From the NCBI RefSeq assembly GCF_017104565.1, contig NZ_JAAGPD010000001.1:310001-374000 (forward strand): a stretch of 64,000 nucleotides of DNA, in the 5' to 3' direction. Positions 7,518-16,933 of the stretch are shown here, in pieces. Source of the stretch: Paraburkholderia sp. Tr-20389 (lineage in GTDB: Bacteria; Pseudomonadota; Gammaproteobacteria; Burkholderiales; Burkholderiaceae). A program made the translations under genes and the position numbers. Within the stretch, counting starts at the first letter, position 1. Every line of letters starts with the position of its first letter. The notes under the pieces are model-generated. The model was not told where the DNA came from, did no database searches, and worked only from the letters and a program-made list of their open reading frames with translations.

Positions 7518-8106
7518 TCGACTGGAGGGAGGAGGAGAACGGCTCCTGACACTATCTGGCCGCGACATCTGCTGAGGCCACGAATCGCGCGGCCACACGA
7601 AAGAAAAGGGGAGTCTCCTCCGTGTCGCGGAGGAAACGATTCGCGAGCGAGCGCCGTTCGAACTATTGAGCCAACTGGGCGGGCGCGATCGGCTGTGCTT
7701 GATACACGGATTTGGCGATGGGTTTGGCACGGGCGCCTGGTTTTCATCTGTGCCCCCGCCTGTCCCATGTTCGTGACCGTCGACTCTACGTCCCCCGTAG
7801 GCACGACGTCCCACCACAACTTGTCAGGATCACCGATCGCGCTGTCAGTCTTGATCGCGACTGCTCGTTGCAATTGGGCGCGCACGTCAACCGCACACCA
7901 TCAGGAGGCGACCTGTCTCAATGACGTACCGTCATACGATCGCCCCAGGTCTTTGGCAATCGTCACCGCAAGGATCCAGCGGACGGGAAAATTGCCAATG
8001 CATCAGCGCTTGCGATATTTTAGATCGGAAATTGCGATTTTCTTTGTGCGGAGCCGCCGTCTAGGATGAGCGGATTGTTACAGGACTCTCCGGATGGAGG
8101 CGCGCG
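7518..8106. promoter_or_regulatory. Intergenic region upstream of soeABC with two inverted repeats
   Basis: I find no convincing gene in this 589 bp stretch. It contains a perfect 7 bp hairpin TCCTCCG/CGGAGGA with a 5 nt loop at 7616-7634, possibly the end of the two-component transcript although no T run follows. It also contains a perfect 6 bp inverted repeat ATGACG-TAC-CGTCAT at 7921-7935, about 170 bp before soeA, a plausible regulator site. The last 60 bp before soeA are more AT-rich and GGAGG lies 8-12 bases before the soeA ATG. Confidence 0.4.
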
Positions 8107-11046
8107 ATGGAGCACAAGGCACGAACCCAGAATGAGCAACTGGAAGTCAAGACGACGACGTGCTACATGTGCGCCTGTCGGTGCGGCATTCGCGTGCATC
8201 TGCGCGATGGCGAGGTGCGTTATATCGACGGCAATCCGGAGCATCCGCTCAATCAAGGTGTGATCTGCGCGAAAGGCTCGTCGGGCATCATGAAGCAGTA
8301 CTCGCCTGCGCGCCTCACGCAGCCGTTGATGCGCAAGCCGGATGCGTTGCGCGGCACGGCGCAGTTCGAGCCCGTCTCGTGGGAGGTCGCGTTCGACGCG
8401 CTTGAAAAGCGCCTCGCGCACCTGCGCGCGACCGACCCGAAGAAGTTTGCGCTCTTCACCGGCCGCGACCAGATGCAGGCGCTGACGGGCCTGTTCGCGA
8501 GGCAGTTCGGCACGCCCAACTACGCGGCGCACGGCGGCTTCTGCTCGGTGAACATGGCCGCCGGCATGATCTATACGATGGGTGGCTCGTTCTGGGAATT
8601 CGGCGGCCCGGATCTCGATCGCGCCAGGCTCTTCTTCATGATCGGCACCGCGGAGGATCACCATTCGAATCCGCTGAAGATCGCGATCTCGAAGTTCAAG
8701 CGTGCGGGCGGCCGCTTCATTGCGATCAATCCGGTGCGCACCGGCTACGCGGCGATTGCGGACGAATGGGTGCCCATCCGTCCCGGCACCGACGGCGCGC
8801 TCTTCATGGCGCTGATGCGTGAGCTGATCGAAAGCAATGCGTATGACCGCGAGTTCGTTGAGCGCTTCACGAATGCGGGCGAGTTGCTCGACATGCGCGA
8901 AGACAACGACACGTACGGTCTGTTCGTGCGCAACGAACAGGCGGAAGAGCACAATGCGCTGTTCCCGCAGAATCATCTCTGGTGGGATCCGGTCGCCCAG
9001 CGCGAAGTGCTGCATCACGCGCCGGGCGTGCGTCCCGCGCTCGAAGGCCGCTACACGCTTGCGGACGGCACGCCTGTTGCACCGTCGTTTGCCCTGCTGC
9101 GCGAGCAGGTGGCGAACTGCACGCCCGAATGGGCGTCGGAGATCACGGGCATTCCCGCCGATACGATCCGCCGTCTCGCGCGCGAGATGGCCGATGTCGC
9201 CCACGACCAGAAGATCACGCTGCCGATTCCGTGGACCGACTCGTGGGGCGAAACGCACGACACCGTGACGGGCGCGCCGATCGCCTTTCACGCGATGCGC
9301 GGCCTTGCCGGTCATTCGAACGGCTTCCAGACGATCCGTGCGCTCGCCGTGCTGATGTCGCTGCTCGGCACCATCGACCGCCCGGGTGGCTTCCGCCACA
9401 AGCCGCCGTATCCGCGCGCGGTGCCGCCGTCGGCGAAACCGCCGAACAGTCCCGACGATGTGAAGCCGAACACGCCGCTGTCGAATGGTCCGCTCGGCTG
9501 GCCGGCCGGTCCCGAAGACCTGTTCATCCACGATAACGGCGACCCCGTGCGAATCGACAAGGCGTTCTCGTGGGAATACCCGCTCGCCGTGCACGGCCTG
9601 ATGCACAGCGTGATCACCAACGCATGGCGCGGCGATCCTTATCCGATCGACACGCTGCTGATCTTCATGGCCAACATGGCCTGGAACTCGTCGATGAATA
9701 CCGTCGAGGTCCGCAAGATGCTCGCGGACCGCCACGAAAACGGCGAGTACAAAATCCCGTTCATCGTGGTGTGCGATGCGTTCCAGTCGGAGATGACGGC
9801 GTTCGCCGATCTGATCCTCCCCGACACGACGTACCTCGAACGCTACGACGCGATGTCGATGCTCGATCGCCCGATCTCCGAGTTCGATGGTCCCGTCGAT
9901 TCCGTACGCGTGCCCGTCGTGCCGCCGACAGGCGAATGCAAGCCGTTCCAGGAAGTACTCGTCGAACTGGCGAGCCGCCTGAAGCTGCCTGCCTTCACGA
10001 CGCCCGAGGGGACGCGCCGGTATCGCGGTTATACCGATTTCATCGTCAACCATCAGACCGCTCCGGGCTCGGGCGTCGGTTTCCTGATGGGCTGGCGCGG
10101 CAGGGACGGCACGGATGCGCTCGTCGGCGAGCCGAATCCGAAGCAATGGGAAGAGTACGCGAAGCACAACTGCGTCTATCACTACGCGCTGCCCGAGACG
10201 TTGCAGTACATGCGCAACAGCAACGGGCCGTACCTGAAATTCGCGGTCGAGAAGGGCATGCGCAAGTTCGACACGCCGATCGTGATCGCCCTCTACTCGG
10301 ACGTGATGCAGAAATTCAGGCTCGCCGCGCAGGGCAGGACAAAAGGGCGGCAGCCGCCCGATCATCTGCGCGCACGCATCGAGCGGTATTTCGATCCGCT
10401 GCCGGTGTGGTACCCGCCGCTCGAACACGACACGACCGATCACGCGCGCTTTCCACTCGCGGCCATCACGCAGCGGCCGATGGCGATGTATCACTCGTGG
10501 GACTCGCAGAACGCATGGCTGCGCCAGATTCACGGCGAGAACTATCTTTACATGAATCCGCGCACGGCCGCCGCACAAGGTATCGAGGACGGCGGCTGGA
10601 TCTACGTCGAATCGCAATGGGGCAAGGTGCGGTGTCTCGCGCGCTATAGCGAAGCCGTCGAGCCGGGCACCGTGTGGACGTGGAATGCAATCGGCAAGGC
10701 GGCTGGCGCGTGGAATCTCGGTCCGGACGCGAACGAATCGCGACGCGGCTTCCTGCTCAATCACGTGATCACGGATGAGATTCCCGTCAGCAATCCGGCT
10801 TACCCGCGCACGTCGAATTCCGATCCCGTGACGGGGCAGGCCGCGTGGTACGACGTGCGCGTGCGTATCTTTCCGGCAGAGCGCGACGCCGATCACACGC
10901 TGCCGCAGTTCGCGCCGATGCCCGCGGAGATGCCGGGTGTGGTGGGCGCGAGCCTGGGCGACCGGATCCACCGCGTCGTGCAGACGTATTTCGCGGGGCG
11001 CGGCGAGTTCGTGGCGCGGCTGCGCAAGCCGACACAACGCAACTGA
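8107..11046 (+). CDS. soeA: Molybdopterin oxidoreductase, probable sulfite dehydrogenase catalytic subunit SoeA
   Basis: This 979-residue DMSO-reductase-superfamily enzyme has an N-terminal [4Fe-4S] motif C-x2-C-x3-C-x27-C (Cys19, Cys22, Cys26, Cys54). Cys146 in HGGFCSVNMAAG is a candidate molybdenum ligand. Bis-MGD-binding segments and a C-terminal molydop_binding region follow. No twin-arginine signal peptide is present, so it should stay in the cytoplasm, which separates it from periplasmic PsrA/PhsA/TtrA relatives and fits SoeA. The next two genes encode the four-cluster iron-sulfur and DmsC-type membrane subunits. SoeABC oxidises sulfite to sulfate and passes electrons to quinone. The persulfide dioxygenase and SQR nearby generate sulfite, which supports the call; a thiosulfate or polysulfide reductase remains possible. 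Confidence 0.82.
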   Translation: MEHKARTQNEQLEVKTTTCYMCACRCGIRVHLRDGEVRYIDGNPEHPLNQGVICAKGSSGIMKQYSPARLTQPLMRKPDALRGTAQFEPVSWEVAFDALEKRLAHLRATDPKKFALFTGRDQMQALTGLFARQFGTPNYAAHGGFCSVNMAAGMIYTMGGSFWEFGGPDLDRARLFFMIGTAEDHHSNPLKIAISKFKRAGGRFIAINPVRTGYAAIADEWVPIRPGTDGALFMALMRELIESNAYDREFVERFTNAGELLDMREDNDTYGLFVRNEQAEEHNALFPQNHLWWDPVAQREVLHHAPGVRPALEGRYTLADGTPVAPSFALLREQVANCTPEWASEITGIPADTIRRLAREMADVAHDQKITLPIPWTDSWGETHDTVTGAPIAFHAMRGLAGHSNGFQTIRALAVLMSLLGTIDRPGGFRHKPPYPRAVPPSAKPPNSPDDVKPNTPLSNGPLGWPAGPEDLFIHDNGDPVRIDKAFSWEYPLAVHGLMHSVITNAWRGDPYPIDTLLIFMANMAWNSSMNTVEVRKMLADRHENGEYKIPFIVVCDAFQSEMTAFADLILPDTTYLERYDAMSMLDRPISEFDGPVDSVRVPVVPPTGECKPFQEVLVELASRLKLPAFTTPEGTRRYRGYTDFIVNHQTAPGSGVGFLMGWRGRDGTDALVGEPNPKQWEEYAKHNCVYHYALPETLQYMRNSNGPYLKFAVEKGMRKFDTPIVIALYSDVMQKFRLAAQGRTKGRQPPDHLRARIERYFDPLPVWYPPLEHDTTDHARFPLAAITQRPMAMYHSWDSQNAWLRQIHGENYLYMNPRTAAAQGIEDGGWIYVESQWGKVRCLARYSEAVEPGTVWTWNAIGKAAGAWNLGPDANESRRGFLLNHVITDEIPVSNPAYPRTSNSDPVTGQAAWYDVRVRIFPAERDADHTLPQFAPMPAEMPGVVGASLGDRIHRVVQTYFAGRGEFVARLRKPTQRN

Positions 11047-11070
11047 AGAGACTGGAGCGGGGAGCATCGT

Positions 11071-11814
11071 ATGACACAGATGGCGCTCGTTATCGATCTG
11101 AACGTCTGCGTGGGTTGCCATGCCTGCGTGACGAGCTGCAAGGAATGGAACACGTCCGGTGAAGCGGGCAGTCTCGCGGATTTCCGTCCGTATGACGCGG
11201 ACCCTTCCGGCACGTTCTTCAACCGCGTTCAGACCTTTGAGGCCGGCGAGTTTCCGCTCGCCGACACGATCCATTTTCCGAAGTCGTGCCTGCACTGCGA
11301 GGATCCGCCGTGCGTGCCCGTCTGTCCGACGGGGGCGAGCTACAAACGCAAGGAAGACGGCCTGGTGCTGGTCGATTACGACCGCTGCATCGGCTGCAAG
11401 TACTGTGCGTGGGCCTGTCCCTACGGCGCGCGCGAGATCGACGAAAAGCGCAAGGAGATGACCAAGTGCACGCTGTGCTCGGACCGTATCTATAACGAGG
11501 CGCTGCCCGAGCGCGATCGCAAGCCCGCGTGCGTGCTCGCGTGTCCGACGTCGGCGCGGCTCTTCGGCGATATCCACGACCCGGAGTCGGTCGTGTCGAA
11601 GGCGATCAGGGAGCGTGGCGGCTATCAACTGATGCCGGAGTGGGGCACACGGCCCTCGAATCATTATCTGCCGCGCCAGAAGGTGACGTCATGCGGGGGC
11701 GGTTCGTGTTCGTGCAAGACGGCGTCCGGCGGTGACGAAGCCGGGACTGCATCTGTTGAAGTGCAGGCGGAGCGGGGCGAACTGCATCTCGCCTCGATTG
11801 CGACGCGAATTTGA
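11071..11814 (+). CDS. soeB: Four-cluster ferredoxin subunit, probable SoeB
   Basis: The 247-residue protein carries four ferredoxin-type Cys clusters: CVGCHACVTSC, CLHCEDPPCVPVCP, CIGCKYCAWACP, and CTLC completed by CVLACP. This is the electron-wire subunit of complex iron-sulfur molybdoenzymes. A short Cys-rich tail (CGGGSCSCK) near residue 211 is unusual for DmsB-type proteins. It begins 24 bp after soeA with GGAG before the ATG and is followed by the membrane subunit, so the three form one operon. It moves electrons from the molybdenum site to quinone through SoeC. Confidence 0.87.
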   Translation: MTQMALVIDLNVCVGCHACVTSCKEWNTSGEAGSLADFRPYDADPSGTFFNRVQTFEAGEFPLADTIHFPKSCLHCEDPPCVPVCPTGASYKRKEDGLVLVDYDRCIGCKYCAWACPYGAREIDEKRKEMTKCTLCSDRIYNEALPERDRKPACVLACPTSARLFGDIHDPESVVSKAIRERGGYQLMPEWGTRPSNHYLPRQKVTSCGGGSCSCKTASGGDEAGTASVEVQAERGELHLASIATRI

Positions 11815-11886
11815 GTCAACAGGCTGAGTCAACTGACGATCGGAACAGGGTCCGGTCAGAGTCAAGGCACGATAAGGGAGACGCAC

Positions 11887-12840
11887 ATGAATCCGGCTTT
11901 TTCAGTGGTGTTTCTTACGACACTTAGCGGCGCCGGGCAGGGCCTGCTGATCGCGCTTGTCGGCGTCGAGGCGGCGACGCGGTTCGGCCTGTTCAACGCC
12001 GGCGCGGTGCCGCCGATGTTCTACGTGATTGGCGCGGCGTTGTCGTGCGTGCTCGGAGCATTGGGGCTGCTCGCATCGTTCTTCCACCTCGGACACCCCG
12101 AGCGCGCCTGGCGTGCGATTGCGATGTGGCGCACGTCATGGCTCTCGCGTGAATGCCTGGCGCTGCCGTTGTTTCTGGCGAGCACGTTCGCTTATGGCCT
12201 CGCGCATGCGTTTGCATCGGCATACACGCTTGAGGTTGGCGTTGTTGCGGTGGTCGCGAGCACAGTGCTGTTCGTCTGCACGGGGATGATCTACGCGTGT
12301 CTCCGCTTCCTGCAGGAGTGGGCGACTCCGCTCACGCTCGTCAATTTCGTGCTGCTGGGCTGCGCATCGGGCTTCACGCTCGCGACGGCAAGCGCAGCCG
12401 TGCTGGCGACGACACTCGTGCCGTCGCTGGCCGTCGCGGCCTGTGTGCTGACGTTGGCGGGTTTCGTGTCGCGCAGCGCCTCGCTTGCGCGCAACGCGCG
12501 GCTCAGGCCGAGATCGACGGTGCAGAGCGCAACGGGTATTCACGCCGCGCGGGTGGAGCAGAAGTCACGCGGCTTTACGGCTGGCGCCTTCAATCTGCGC
12601 GAGTTCTTCCACGGCAAGACGCCTGAGACACTCCGGCGTATCAAGTGGACCTTCATCGTCGCCGCGTTTATCGTGCCGTTTGGCCTCGTCGCGTTCGGTG
12701 GAAGTGTCCGCTCTATCGGAGTGTCGTCCGTGCTACTGTGCGCGGCGTCGGCGATCCAGTATGCGGGGCTCGTGGCAGAGCGGTGGTTCTTTTTTGCAGA
12801 GGCGCGGCATCCGCAGAATCTCTATTACCGGCAGGCCTGA
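11887..12840 (+). CDS. soeC: DmsC-family membrane anchor, probable SoeC
   Basis: This 317-residue integral membrane protein has about eight hydrophobic helices and an N-terminal segment (NPAFSVVFLTTLSGAGQGLL) typical of DmsC-type anchors, which bind quinone and hold the catalytic pair at the inner membrane. It belongs to the DmsC rather than the NrfD group, as SoeC of purple sulfur bacteria does. Position 72 bp after soeB on the same strand supports an operon. It ends facing the type VI secretion cluster, which is transcribed toward it. Confidence 0.84.
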   Translation: MNPAFSVVFLTTLSGAGQGLLIALVGVEAATRFGLFNAGAVPPMFYVIGAALSCVLGALGLLASFFHLGHPERAWRAIAMWRTSWLSRECLALPLFLASTFAYGLAHAFASAYTLEVGVVAVVASTVLFVCTGMIYACLRFLQEWATPLTLVNFVLLGCASGFTLATASAAVLATTLVPSLAVAACVLTLAGFVSRSASLARNARLRPRSTVQSATGIHAARVEQKSRGFTAGAFNLREFFHGKTPETLRRIKWTFIVAAFIVPFGLVAFGGSVRSIGVSSVLLCAASAIQYAGLVAERWFFFAEARHPQNLYYRQA

Positions 12841-13012
12841 TCCGCCCTCTGCACGATAAGCATGATAAAGACCGCCGAAGGTCGATTTGCAAAGAACGTA
12901 ACCCGTGTGATCGCAAAAGCCTCAACCGGCCGTTTTTTGGGGATCGCCGGGCACAGGCAATACCGCGCATTGTCCGCGGTCATGCGCGGCACCTTGAGGC
13001 CATGGCGATCCG

Positions 13013-13444
13013 TTACCGGTTGCGATCCGGATTGGTGAGCCTTTCGACACGCATGCGTCCTGGCGGCTCGAAATACGTCCCGAAGCGGACGAGCCCTGCT
13101 TTTCGCAGGTGACAGACCATCGTGAAGCTCACGAGCAGGCCCGGGTCGCGGTTGTCATTGATTTCGATTCCGACTGAACGCAGGCGCGGCTCGAACTTCA
13201 ATAGCGTGCCTTCCATCTCGTTGCGCAGATCGTGGACGGAGGCCGGAAGATTCTTGTAGACCTCGGTGAGATCTGGCAGGCCGTAGTCTGGGACATGCTT
13301 TAGCGCCCCGGCGCGCGTGTTGAGGATGCGCCGGATGTTCGCCTGGACGCTTAGGATTTCGAGCGTGTTGTCGTCGTGATCTTCGAGCGTCTCGCCATCG
13401 ATGTGGCCGAGCAGCATGTCGTACAGGGACGGTCCCGTGGGCAT
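13013..13444 (-). CDS. tssE: T6SS baseplate protein TssE (gp25-like)
   Basis: The 143-residue protein belongs to the gp25/lysozyme-like family. It shows the conserved core region (IRRILNTRAGALKHVPDYGL, then a EPRLRSVGIEI-type strand). TssE forms the baseplate wedge with TssF and TssG and triggers sheath polymerisation. It is the last gene of the leftward T6SS arm, 13 bp beyond clpV, and faces soeC with about 170 bp between. That spacer holds CGGCCG followed by TTTTTT (about 12929-12939), a weak terminator candidate. Confidence 0.93.
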   Translation of the reverse strand: MPTGPSLYDMLLGHIDGETLEDHDDNTLEILSVQANIRRILNTRAGALKHVPDYGLPDLTEVYKNLPASVHDLRNEMEGTLLKFEPRLRSVGIEINDNRDPGLLVSFTMVCHLRKAGLVRFGTYFEPPGRMRVERLTNPDRNR

Positions 13445-13457
13445 CGTGCAGTTCTCC

Positions 13458-16190
13458 TCAAGCGAAAGACGTTTCAGTCGCCGTTTCCGCGGCAGCCGGC
13501 GAGTCGTGGTCGAAGAAGTCGATCGTCAGGCTGCCTTCGGCCGAGCTGGACAGCGAGATTTTCGCCGGTGCCTTACTGCTGGCCAAGCGCGTCAGCAGTT
13601 CGCGCGAGACTGCCGGAAGGATGCGCTGGTTGAGGAACGCATCGACGTTGCGCGCGCCGGATTCCCGCGCGAGGCAGAGTTCAGCCATTGCGGCGACCAG
13701 TGAATCGTCGCAAGCCAGTTCGACATCATGCTGCCGGCGCAGTCGTTCAGCGACCTTCGCCAGTTTCAGGCGGACAATCTCAGCGAGCGCGGCTGCGTCG
13801 AGCGGCCGATAGACGAGCGTCTGGAAACGTGCGAGCAGGGCGGGCTGGAAATGGGCGACCAGTTGCGGATGAATGGCCTCAAGAAGCCCCGCCTGCGCGA
13901 TATCCGGAGTGTCAGACGTGACCTCGTCAATCTGTGCGCTTCCGAGATTCGAGGTCATCAGGATCACGCAGTTGCGGAAGTTGATCTCGCGTCCTTCACC
14001 GTCGCGCATCGTGCCGCGGTCGAACACCTGGTAGAAGATGTCGAGCACGTCGCGGTGCGCCTTTTCCACCTCATCAAGCAACACGACACTGTATGGGCGC
14101 TGACGCACGGCCTCGGTCAGCATGCCACCGCGGCCGTATCCGACGTAGCCCGGAGGCGACCCCTTGAGCTGCGATACGGTGTGCGATTCCTGATATTCAG
14201 ACATGTTGATTATGGTCAAGGCTGCCTCGCCGCCGAAGAGCAGGTCCGCGAGCGCGAGCGCGGTCTCGGTCTTGCCGACACCCGACGGGCCTGCGAGCAG
14301 GAACACGCCGAGTGGCGCATGTTCGTTCTTCAGGCCCGCTTTCGCCGTGCGCAGGCTTTCCGCGAGCGCGCCGAGCGCATCGTCTTGTGCGACGACGCGT
14401 TTCGCGAGTTCGGTTTCAAGGGTGAGCAGCCCCTTCAGTTCATCTTCGAGCAGGTTGCCTACCGGCACGCCCGTCCATTCCGCCACCACCCGCGCGACCG
14501 CCTGGGCGTCCACATCCGCGAAAATCAGGGGCGCCTTGCCCTGCGCGTGCGCGAGTGCTTCACGTGTCCCTGCCAGGGTGGTGTTGTCCCCTGCAGTGAC
14601 CCTAGTCGCAGCTTCACGTTGCAGGAGCAGTGACTGCACGAGGGCGAGTTCCTGGCCATATCGCTGTTGCAGCGTCTCCATCCGGGTTCGCACTTCGGTG
14701 AGTGCGGTCGCGAGCGCGTCGCGGCGCTCCTGCACATCGCCGATACCGGCACGCGCGTCGTCTTCAATCGTTGCGAGTTCGAGTTCAATGGCTGAGACTG
14801 CGGCTTTTGCGCGCTGCAGTTCCGCCGGCGGCGATTCGAGCCCTACGCGCACGCGTGCTGCCGCCGTGTCGATCAGGTCGACGGCCTTGTCCGGCAACTG
14901 CCGCGCGGGGATATAGCGCCGCGAGAGCTTGACTGCGGCCACCAGCGCTTGATCACGGATGTGCACATTGTGATATTTCGCGTAACGCTCCTTCAAGCCA
15001 CGCAGCATCAGGCAGGCTGCGTCGTCATCCGGCTCATCGACCTTGATCATCTGAAAGCGCCGTTCGAGCGCTGCATCGCGCTCGAAGTATTCCTTGTACT
15101 CCGACCACGTTGTTGCGGCGATCGTACGCAGCTCGCCCCGCGCGAGCGCCGGCTTAAGCAGGTTGGCCGCATCGGCGCCGCCCACTGTATTACCGGCGCC
15201 AATCAGCGTGTGGGCTTCGTCAATGAAGAGCAGGATCGGCACGCTGGATGCCTGCACCTCGTCGATCACATTCTTCAGTCGCTGCTCGAACTCGCCCTTC
15301 ACGCCCGCGCCCGCCTGCAGTAGACCCATATCCAGCGTGAGGATCCGCACGTCCCGGATTGCATTGGGCACGGTGCCTTCTGTCACGCGCAGTGCGAGCC
15401 CTTCGACGAGGGCGGTCTTGCCTACGCCGGGCTCGCCCACCAGGATAGGGTTGTTCTTGCGGCGCCGCGCCAGCACGTCGACCATCTGCTGGATTTCGCG
15501 ATCGCGGCCAAAGACGGGATCGATTTCACCACGATGTGCCTTTTCGGTCAGGTCAATGGCGAAGCGGGCGAGGGCGTCTCCTTCTACGCTGCGTGGCCGC
15601 GCCTGTACTGTCTTCTGTGCGGAAGCGGCAGCCGCACCGGTTTGCGTTGTCGCCGCCGTTTCGCCCCTTACTGTTTGCGGCACTTCAGGTTCGTTCTCGC
15701 ATGAACGTTGCCCAAGGCGCGGCAGCAGACGCTGGATCTGCGCGCTACTGACCGTCATCAACTGCCATGTCTTCGGCGTGCGAAGAACATGCGGCGCATC
15801 AACGATCGCCTGAAGGACATGCCCCGAACGGATGGCCGGATTGCCGGCGTCGGCAGACGAGTGAAACCAGGCTTCCTGCAGGACGTGTGCGAGTTGCTGG
15901 GAGAGGCTGGGACGGCCACGCAGGTTGCGCGGGGTGCGCTCGATCGCCGCGAGCAGGGCATCCCACACCGCGTCCACATCCAGATCGTAGTCATTCAGGA
16001 TGGCGGGGATATCGCCGTCTCCACTCTCGATCAGCTTGAGCAGCCAGTGCTCGACCGAGATCTCTTCCGCGAGCCGTGTCTGGCACAGGCTCGCTGCAGC
16101 TTCAAGCGCCTTGGCGCAGTGTGAATTGAGCCGGCGCAGAAGCTGGCTGGTGTCGCGGGCAGAGCTGCTCAGGTCGTGGCGCATGGGCAT
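13458..16190 (-). CDS. clpV: T6SS AAA+ ATPase ClpV (TssH)
   Basis: This 910-residue ClpB-like disaggregase recycles contracted TssB/TssC sheaths. It has an N-terminal Clp-N domain, AAA1 with Walker A GEPGVGKTALVEG, a coiled middle domain, and AAA2 with Walker A GPSGVGKTETALAL and Walker B VVLLDEVEKAH. I take the ATG at 16190 (MPMRHDLSSSARDT); a GTG at 16226 would add 12 residues rich in arginine that look unrelated to the family. An alanine-, threonine- and glutamine-rich linker sits between Clp-N and AAA1. About 160 bp separate it from hcp. Confidence 0.95.
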   Translation of the reverse strand: MPMRHDLSSSARDTSQLLRRLNSHCAKALEAAASLCQTRLAEEISVEHWLLKLIESGDGDIPAILNDYDLDVDAVWDALLAAIERTPRNLRGRPSLSQQLAHVLQEAWFHSSADAGNPAIRSGHVLQAIVDAPHVLRTPKTWQLMTVSSAQIQRLLPRLGQRSCENEPEVPQTVRGETAATTQTGAAAASAQKTVQARPRSVEGDALARFAIDLTEKAHRGEIDPVFGRDREIQQMVDVLARRRKNNPILVGEPGVGKTALVEGLALRVTEGTVPNAIRDVRILTLDMGLLQAGAGVKGEFEQRLKNVIDEVQASSVPILLFIDEAHTLIGAGNTVGGADAANLLKPALARGELRTIAATTWSEYKEYFERDAALERRFQMIKVDEPDDDAACLMLRGLKERYAKYHNVHIRDQALVAAVKLSRRYIPARQLPDKAVDLIDTAAARVRVGLESPPAELQRAKAAVSAIELELATIEDDARAGIGDVQERRDALATALTEVRTRMETLQQRYGQELALVQSLLLQREAATRVTAGDNTTLAGTREALAHAQGKAPLIFADVDAQAVARVVAEWTGVPVGNLLEDELKGLLTLETELAKRVVAQDDALGALAESLRTAKAGLKNEHAPLGVFLLAGPSGVGKTETALALADLLFGGEAALTIINMSEYQESHTVSQLKGSPPGYVGYGRGGMLTEAVRQRPYSVVLLDEVEKAHRDVLDIFYQVFDRGTMRDGEGREINFRNCVILMTSNLGSAQIDEVTSDTPDIAQAGLLEAIHPQLVAHFQPALLARFQTLVYRPLDAAALAEIVRLKLAKVAERLRRQHDVELACDDSLVAAMAELCLARESGARNVDAFLNQRILPAVSRELLTRLASSKAPAKISLSSSAEGSLTIDFFDHDSPAAAETATETSFA

Positions 16191-16353
16191 GTTCGGGCTG
16201 TTCGCACGTCTTAAGAGGGAGCGCACCCGCTATGAGCGAGCCGTCCTTGGCAATCAAAAGGCCAGTCCGCGCAGGCAGACCGGAAAAGGAAGGCCGGCGA
16301 TTCCCAGAGAGAAGCACACCGGGGAGATGGTCCGTCCTTCAGACCAAGGGTGA

Positions 16354-16839
16354 TCAGGAACGCTCGTTCCAGGTATCCTTGTGGATGATGTTGCCGTCCT
16401 TGTACGACCAGGTGATCGTCTCGTAGCGCAGCTCGACTTCCTCGAGGTGGTTGTGCTTTTCGAAGTCGGGGATCTTGATGTCGAGCATCTTCGGGCGCAC
16501 CGCGACTATCTTCACGTTCTCGAGCTTGGTGTTGAAGTATTCCTTTTCCTTGCCCGCGTCGTCGATCTTGTACCACTTGATCTCGGCGGACTTAAGCGTT
16601 TGTCCGCTGGTCACGGCCTTGTACAGATACGGTGTCGAGGCGTCGGTTTCCTTGATGAGCTTGATCGGGGCGTGAACACGTGTTCCCGTCAGCTTGCCAG
16701 TGTTGTTGTCCGTCGGAATGTGCAGATCATGCTCGAACGCGGTGATCTCGACGCTGCCTTCGCGGTTCTGTACCGTCACCGAACCCTTGATGTCGGCGCC
16801 GCCATCGTCCTTGAGCCACATGTATGCCGGAATTGCCAT
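16354..16839 (-). CDS. hcp: T6SS inner-tube protein Hcp (TssD)
   Basis: The 161-residue protein starts MAIPAYMWLKDDGG, followed by GSVEITAFEHDLHIPTD and a C-terminal YETITWSYKDGN, all typical of Hcp. Hexamers stack as the expelled tube and double as a secreted effector carrier. I chose ATG 16839 because GGGAG lies 8 nt upstream; an upstream start at 16857 is less likely. A strong hairpin precedes it on the transcript (see 16899-16918), and about 160 bp separate it from clpV downstream, consistent with separate tuning of hcp mRNA. Confidence 0.96.
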   Translation of the reverse strand: MAIPAYMWLKDDGGADIKGSVTVQNREGSVEITAFEHDLHIPTDNNTGKLTGTRVHAPIKLIKETDASTPYLYKAVTSGQTLKSAEIKWYKIDDAGKEKEYFNTKLENVKIVAVRPKMLDIKIPDFEKHNHLEEVELRYETITWSYKDGNIIHKDTWNERS

Positions 16840-16898
16840 TTCTAAAACTCCCTTCATTACTGCGACAATCGCCCGGAGTCGGTGACCGGGCTTCCTAT

Positions 16899-16918
16899 CC
16901 CGAAGCCTGTGCTTCGGG
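16899..16918 (-). other. Perfect 8 bp hairpin between ompA-like gene and hcp
   Basis: CCCGAAGC and GCTTCGGG flank a 4 nt loop (CTGT). There is no T run on either side, so it is a poor intrinsic terminator. In the hcp-proximal position it could protect or process the mRNA. Confidence 0.45.
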
Positions 16919-16933
16919 GGCTAAAGCAGTGCC

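Noticed and set aside
8107-11046. Periplasmic tetrathionate or polysulfide reductase
   Set aside because: No twin-arginine signal peptide at the N terminus and the anchor is DmsC-like, which favours a cytoplasmic SoeA.
8020-11664. Leftward open frame of 1214 codons opposite soeA and soeB
   Set aside because: It is Arg/His/Ala-rich with no domain, and lies wholly opposite genes with clear motifs. Such long antisense frames are expected in GC-rich DNA.
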